A stretch of 64,000 bases of DNA. It comes from Lolium rigidum. Its lineage: Eukaryota > Streptophyta > Magnoliopsida > Poales > Poaceae. The translations under genes were made by a program, and so were the position numbers. The stretch is taken from the NCBI RefSeq assembly GCF_022539505.1, contig NC_061510.1, positions 276,044,330 through 276,108,329 of the forward strand, written 5' to 3'. The notes under the pieces were generated by a model. That model was not told where the DNA came from. It was given only the letters and a program-made list of their open reading frames with translations, and did no database searches. Shown piece after piece: positions 58,776-64,000 of the stretch. Each line of letters starts with the position of its first letter. Position 1 is the stretch's first letter.

Positions 58776-61076
58776 ACAACCGAGATGTTTTTATATTTGG
58801 TTTTTGTTTTACATGATTTCTATAGCATGTTAGTTTTATTTTAGTTTACTCTATGATTTTGAAAAAAAGTATCAATTTTTTACCCATTTGGATGTTTAAA
58901 GTTGCAAACATAATATGGAGTTGTTGTTTTCTGCACTACACTTTTTAGTGCACGGTTTTTTGATTTTTTGGTAACTCCTAAAATCTTGATAAATTCACAG
59001 TATATGTAAATTTTCATCCTCTATATGCACATAAATTTTCTGAAATTCCTGATATCTCTAAGTCATGCTAAAAATTCAGTTTTGCTACAGCAAAAATTCT
59101 AGACATATTCTGCCTTTCCATGTTAGATCCATTCTTTTGATTATCAAAATGATTTTTTTTGGAACTTTGGATATGCTAGAATGAGTAGAACATTATGTGC
59201 TATCTGGTTCATGAAGATATAATTTTAATTATGATTAAAATAGCAGCAAGCATGATTTCTTTGTACCTCTAATGTCACCCCATAGAAATGAATGGGAAGA
59301 AAAGTTTGTGCTGAAGTTTTTTCACAGGGAATGGAGGAATATCACACTAAGATAATTCAAGTATGATGAATATCATAAGTTTGGGGATTCCATGACACCC
59401 CACTGGACTCATTCTAAAACTCCTGATTTGAGAACCTCTAAACTCTGTTTTTTGAGCAACATAGAATTTTCGCAAAAACTTGAAGCGTCCTTGTTTTATT
59501 TGTGTCTAGTTTTGTTTCTAAAATGAAAGGACCGTCATATTGAGAGTTCATAATGCATATTCATGAGCTACTGGACCAAACTCTCTATCACTGAATGTTC
59601 AAAGTAAATTAAGTTGCATGATTATAAAAGAAAAGGAGGAATGCCTAAAGCTGAAATATATTTTGTGTATGGTATTTCTAGTTTCACATGTTCTATTGAA
59701 TGATGATTTGTTATGTGCTTTATTCAGTGCTACTTCTTGCTAGTGTACATAGATGTTTAATTTTAAGTACCATTTTTTGATGATGAATGAATAGCACTAT
59801 GGATACTATTGCATGCTTTTAGACCTCTTGCTAGCCAAAAGAATTGAATTCTTACACAAGCATATACTTCTTCCCAAGCTCAAATTAAATCCAATGTATA
59901 TCATAACTACCTATATATCACTTTATATTCCAAGTATAATGTGTGTATTATGCCTCCAACCTTTTCAAAATATCCTTTTTGTCTAATATAAAGCTCATAA
60001 GAAAGTAAGATTTGGAAGAAAAATACTGCTATGCTTGTTGTGGGTTTGACTGATTATGAGTAATGAGCTAGGACTTAACTACATTTACTGGGGACGTCTT
60101 TCAACATTTCACTATCAGGATATTACACCCTGCATTGATCATCATTTCTGTTTTTCTATTGATGGCTATCTCTTGTGAAATAAGTGGAGGTTATCAAGAG
60201 TAAGTATGCATGTATTGTTAGAGAAGAGCAAAGGTCCGCTAACAGAAGCCATGCTTAATCATGATGAAAGTTTCAACTACGAGCATCCTCAATAGGAAGA
60301 GTGAAAAAAGTAAAAGAAAAAGAGTTAGTGAAAGAGAGAGAGAGAGAGATAGAGGAAAAAGGAAAGAAAAGTAAAAGAAAGAAAAAAGAGTTAGAGAAAA
60401 AAGTGAGAGAGAGTTAGAGAGGATGCTCAACATCTGTTGTTCATGTTGTCCCGGTATGGATGGCCTATATTTGAGAGACCCATCTCCTTTGGTACTTTCT
60501 ACAGGCGGCATGAAGGTACCCCATTGCGATACTTGGTCGAACCATGTGTGTTGAAAAGTCTTGGTAACCCGAAGCTGAGTAGCAAGAGGTCAAACTCATG
60601 ACACATAGATATCTTCTTACAAGAGATTCGTGGTACCCCATCCTTATTATTATTGTTGACATGAATTGCATATCTCAAAACCTTGTTTTATTCTCTCTCT
60701 ACTTCTTATTTTGTTGGAGGTTTAGCACATGCATTCCCTACTTACTTTCTTGTGTTCAAGAGTAAAAATAGATATTTCAAGAAAAGAGATGACAAAGAGT
60801 CTTCCAACAATTCTATAGATTCTCTTAAGCATGCTTTATGATTCATACTACTTATCATTCAAGTTTCTTACAATATGTTATTTACTATTATGCATGCTTT
60901 GTAGAATGTAAGAGTTATCCCTTGATGAGTTCATGTTACTTATTGTTATTCTTTATTGGCTGAACCTTGTGATACTTTGCATGATTATTTAGAAGCTATA
61001 TATAATAAACTCCAAAGTTCGTGTTAGTTTTATCACCTTTATGCTCGTGACGAGCATATGTTCAGCTTGGGGATGT
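58776..61076 (+). other. Non-coding internal region of the host retroelement
   Basis: About 2.3 kb of AT-rich sequence with no gag or pol motif, ending in the polypurine-like CAGCTTGGGGATGT directly before the next LTR. It appears to be a non-autonomous element. Confidence 0.55.
60296..60421 (+). repeat. 125-base purine tract
   Basis: Almost pure A/G with GAGAGAGAGAGAGAG and repeated AAAGAGTTAG(A/T)GA blocks. It gives the minus-strand Ser/Leu/Phe-rich shadow frame at 60239-60511. Confidence 0.8.
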
Positions 61077-61755
61077 TGATGCATGTAAAATGCATACATG
61101 AACTTTGTCCCTTATCATATTGAATTCCCACATATTTGCAACATATATGATGATAATAACATGTTCTACATTGATTTATGGGGATTTACCAATGATCCCC
61201 TTTATTTGGTTTATAACTCTACAGAACAGGAAAACCCTGTTTTGCGTATTTTTCACTTTCAGAGACCTATATGGAGTCAAATTGACCCGGGATTTTTGGA
61301 GCGTCACTTTTTCATCGGGAGAAGCACTCTCTAGCTTTGGAGGAGACCTGGATGGGCCTGAGGCCCAAAAGAGGTCAGGTGGCGCGCCCAAACATGGTGG
61401 GCGCGCCACCCACCCTCTTTCGGCCCTCGATCATTCAATTGACGTGATTCTTTTGCCCACCGGCGTATTTTGACCTAAAAATCAGGAAGAGTTCTCGGGA
61501 GGAGAGCGCCACAGATTACAGAAACACGCAAACAGAGGCCTGCAACAGAGAAGATTGGAGGGGGAAACTCCATCGGGATCACCGCCGAAGGGATCTCCAC
61601 CTTCTCCAACGTCTTCATTATCATCACCATGATCAAGGGGGTAGTCCAGCTCTGGACTACGGGTATGTGGTAGTAGCTCGATCTATTTCTCTCATGTTTT
61701 TCATAGTTCTTAGTTCCATATGAGCTGCCCTACATGATTATGCCCATATTTCTAA
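61077..61755 (+). repeat. 5' part of a plus-strand LTR, cut by a Mutator-like insertion
   Basis: It starts TGATGCATGTAAAATGCATA after a polypurine tract, so it is probably a 3' LTR. It contains a perfect 13-bp inverted repeat GGTGGCGCGCCCA / TGGGCGCGCCACC (61378-61390 and 61398-61410). It is cut at 61755 by GGGATTTCTA. Its match to 57748-58775 is weak in the comparable part, so the two may belong to different elements. Confidence 0.6.
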
Positions 61756-62059
61756 GGGATTTCTATTTTCGTGCCCTCGGGTCCTTAGTTGTGCTCAGTT
61801 TTCCCCAGCTCCTTAGTTTTTCCTCAGTTTTCCCCAAGACCTTGTCTGAAACCCGCAGAAGGAGCTCGGACGGAAGGGATCCATTAAGTTGGCCGTTCCG
61901 TGCTGACGAGTGGGGTCGTGTCGTTTGTGTGGTCGCGTCGTGTGGGGCTGGTAGGGAAGAACCGCGTGGGACAGGACGAGACCATGTTTGTGTGGCTGTA
62001 GTGTGTGGGGCCGTAGCATGTGGGGCCGTAGCGTGTGGAGCCGTGTGGGTCCGGGACGT
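61756..62059 (+). mobile_element. Terminal fragment of a second Mutator-like element of the 17970-23261 family
   Basis: It starts GGGATTTCTATTTTCGTGCC and is collinear with the reverse complement of about 22960-23261 for its whole length (shared blocks CTCAGTTTTCCCCAGC, CGCAGAAGGAGCTC, CCGCGTGGGACAGGACGAGA). The candidate 9-base target TATTTCTAA precedes it. It is cut at 62060 by a younger LTR. Confidence 0.8.
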
Positions 62060-64000
62060 TGTAACGGCCCCGGGTAGTACCCCATATTAGATTTGTTTGT
62101 GCCTTCCTTTTATGCATCATCATGCATCATGCATCCTATCATTCACAAGATTTATTAAATAAAAATTATTTCTCCAATAAAAACTATTTGTGTTTCCCTC
62201 TCATATGGGTTTATAATAAACCATCCCCCTTGTCCTTTCTTTTAAAATAAAACCCTAATCTATAAATGTATCAAACAAATAAAAGTATTTTCAATGTTTT
62301 CAGATTTCAAAATAAAGTGGTGCTATTCTGGTATGGTTTCAATTTGGTTTTCAAAACAGTTTGAAAAATAAAATAAAAGGATTTTCGAAATAAAAACAGA
62401 AAACCCCAACCCCTATCCTCCCAGGCCCGGCTCTTCCCTGGGCCCTTTCTCTCTTTCCCCGGCGGCCCACCTTCCTTCCTCTCCCCCCCATCCGATCCAA
62501 CCCACTTCTCTTTTCTTTGGCAGCCCACCAACGCGTACCGTTTCGGCCTCCTCTTCTCTTTTCCCCGTGGCTTTTTCTTCCTCGATGGACAACGACAGGA
62601 GATGCTCCCCACCTGCTCGCTCACGCCGAGTGCGTGCTCTACCTCCCCTCCTCTGCTTTTTCATCTGGACCACGGCATCCATCTGCTCCTCCTTATCTCT
62701 GCATCCACCCATCCTCCTCCCTCACGTTTCTCTCGCCCCTTCTTTCTTCACCTGCAAGCAACGGGAGAGGAGGAAAAATCCCCATCGCCCTCGTGCCTTC
62801 CTCACCGTCGCCTGGCCAGCTCCGACCACCCCTCGCCTCACCGACGCCACGTAGAGCTCCGCCTCATCGTCCTCTTCAACCCCCTGCAAGGAATCGCCCC
62901 GGGACGCCTCAAATCTCCGCCGTTTTCGCCAATCCCTTCTCCGACCCTGGCGGGCTCCGGCGAGAAATTCGTCGCCGTCCGACCTCCTCCGTCATTTTCT
63001 ACCGCACCATCGACTTCCTGGTACTCGCGCGCATCCCCTGGACCCCTCCTTCTTCCTCCTCCCTTCCTGGTTTGTTCCCCCGACGGTGACCTCCGCCGTC
63101 CTTCCCGCAGATCCTCGCCGCCGGCACCACATCGGCGACCCCTTGACCACGAAGCCACCTCCAGATGGTCCGCGCCGGTGAGGCGCGTGCAACGCATACA
63201 CGCGCGCATCCGGGAGCCTCTGCTTCGACCACGCGCGCGTCCATGCCGCCTCGCCGTGGTCACCGTCCCTGCCAGAACGTGTGCGGCATCCCCGCGTCGA
63301 ACACCTTCTGCGCGTCGGCCTCCACGTCGCCAGCTCAGCGTCCTCGTCAGCAACCCTGGGCCCACTCGTCAGCGACACTGGCTGGAACCCAGCTCGGTGA
63401 GTTTTGTCCCTAGATCCAGATCTGGATCCTTTTTCAGAAAACCCCTGTCACCTTTGAAACCTTAACCCGGCGCCCCTAACTCCTATCCTTCCAAGAAACC
63501 CCCTGGACCTCTGTGAAATAAACCCGGGGTCCTCCCCCCCCGACGGGAAATAATTTTCAGGTCCTTTCCCATTTAAATAAAACATGTATATCTATTTTTA
63601 AATAGAAAATACCAATCTGTAAATAACTTTTAAATGGTAATTCATATGAAAATGTTTTCTACATGAAAATTGATCAGAAAAATGCAAGGAACATGAATAT
63701 GCCATCCATACATCTGTTTGCATCTCGCATCATGTCGTCCGATGATAGTTATGCATGTTCACATCACATATATGCGGAGTATTTTGGATTTCCAACTATG
63801 GTTTTCCCCGCTCCGTTTAATATTGAAGTAGCGCACCCTTGCCATGTTATGCCATGCTATTCAACACTTAACTTTGTCGGTAGAAAATGTAACTCCAACC
63901 TAATTTGTGTGTCGGGATTCCGGATCCCGCTTAATATGGATAAGTTGCATTGCACCATCGCTGCCATGTCATGCATATCATCTTGATCATGCCGATTCTT
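62060..64000 (+). repeat. LTR start of a Gypsy-like retroelement, runs off the window
   Basis: It begins TGTAACGGCCCCGGGTAGTA with no polypurine tract before it, so it is probably a 5' LTR inserted in the Mutator-like fragment (candidate 5-base duplication GACGT at 62055-62059). A GC- and C-rich block (62400-63540) gives many overlapping Pro/Ser/Arg-rich frames on both strands. None has a recognisable domain, and the block is more likely U3/leader sequence. The end of the LTR is not reached. Confidence 0.6.

Noticed and set aside
62602..63465. 287-residue plus-strand frame near the window end
   Set aside because: Pro/Ser/Arg-rich composition, frames open on all strands of a C-rich block, and no recognisable domain. 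It lies inside an LTR, so it is treated as chance.

Overview
The window is nuclear DNA of a large-genome grass, most likely a cool-season (Pooideae, Triticeae-like) species. The signs are GC-rich grass-type coding exons, an almost unbroken nest of transposable elements of the kinds that fill wheat, barley and rye intergenic space, and plant spliced-gene signals. No bacterial-type gene, tRNA, rRNA or CRISPR array was seen. Only the first 3.5 kb looks like ordinary host gene space.

Layout. (1) 1-3530: the last exon of a ZAR1-like LRR receptor kinase, present twice in tandem (482-1158 and 2232-2905). (2) 4810-23509: an old minus-strand Gypsy element (called E1 here). It has a 3' LTR (4810-6317), two copies of a polypurine-tract motif, a coiled-coil ORF and the tail of pol (23329-23509). 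E1 is split by a hAT transposon (8672-10091, 8-bp target duplication, itself carrying a Stowaway MITE), by a complete Tat-type Gypsy element with gag and protease but no recognisable RT or integrase (10125-17781, 5-bp duplication ATTAT), and by a 5.3-kb Mutator-like element (17970-23261, exact 9-bp duplication). The Mutator-like element carries two host-type genes, a B3-domain gene and a DUF295/F-box-like gene, so it is a Pack-MULE candidate. (3) 23510-32938: a plus-strand LTR cut by a CACTA transposon end with a GGCCGGCCC-rich array, followed by repeats and a minus-strand Helitron (29594-32938) with gene-like pieces. (4) 32939-33038: a 100-N assembly gap. (5) 33039-57747: an LTR-internal-LTR-internal-LTR array of a non-coding minus-strand element with LTRs of about 6.44 kb and an internal domain of about 2.88 kb. 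This matches the Large Retrotransposon Derivative (LARD) type. (6) 57748-64000: remnants of a non-coding LTR element, a second terminus of the same Mutator-like family (61756-62059), and the start of another Gypsy-like LTR (62060 to the window end).

Two cross-cutting observations matter most. First, repeat copies that should be identical differ again and again as CG versus CAG/CTG/CCG. The frame breaks in the B3 gene and the Tat gag, and the lost base in the LARD primer-binding site, have the same form. This points to systematic base-calling error at methylated CHG sites, so many apparent pseudogene lesions here may be artefacts. Second, several elements carry structure that coding annotation does not explain: a perfect 16-bp hairpin in the Tat leader, GCCGAT...ATCGGC pairs in the Tat spacer, and a three-way-junction-like inverted repeat in the LARD LTR.
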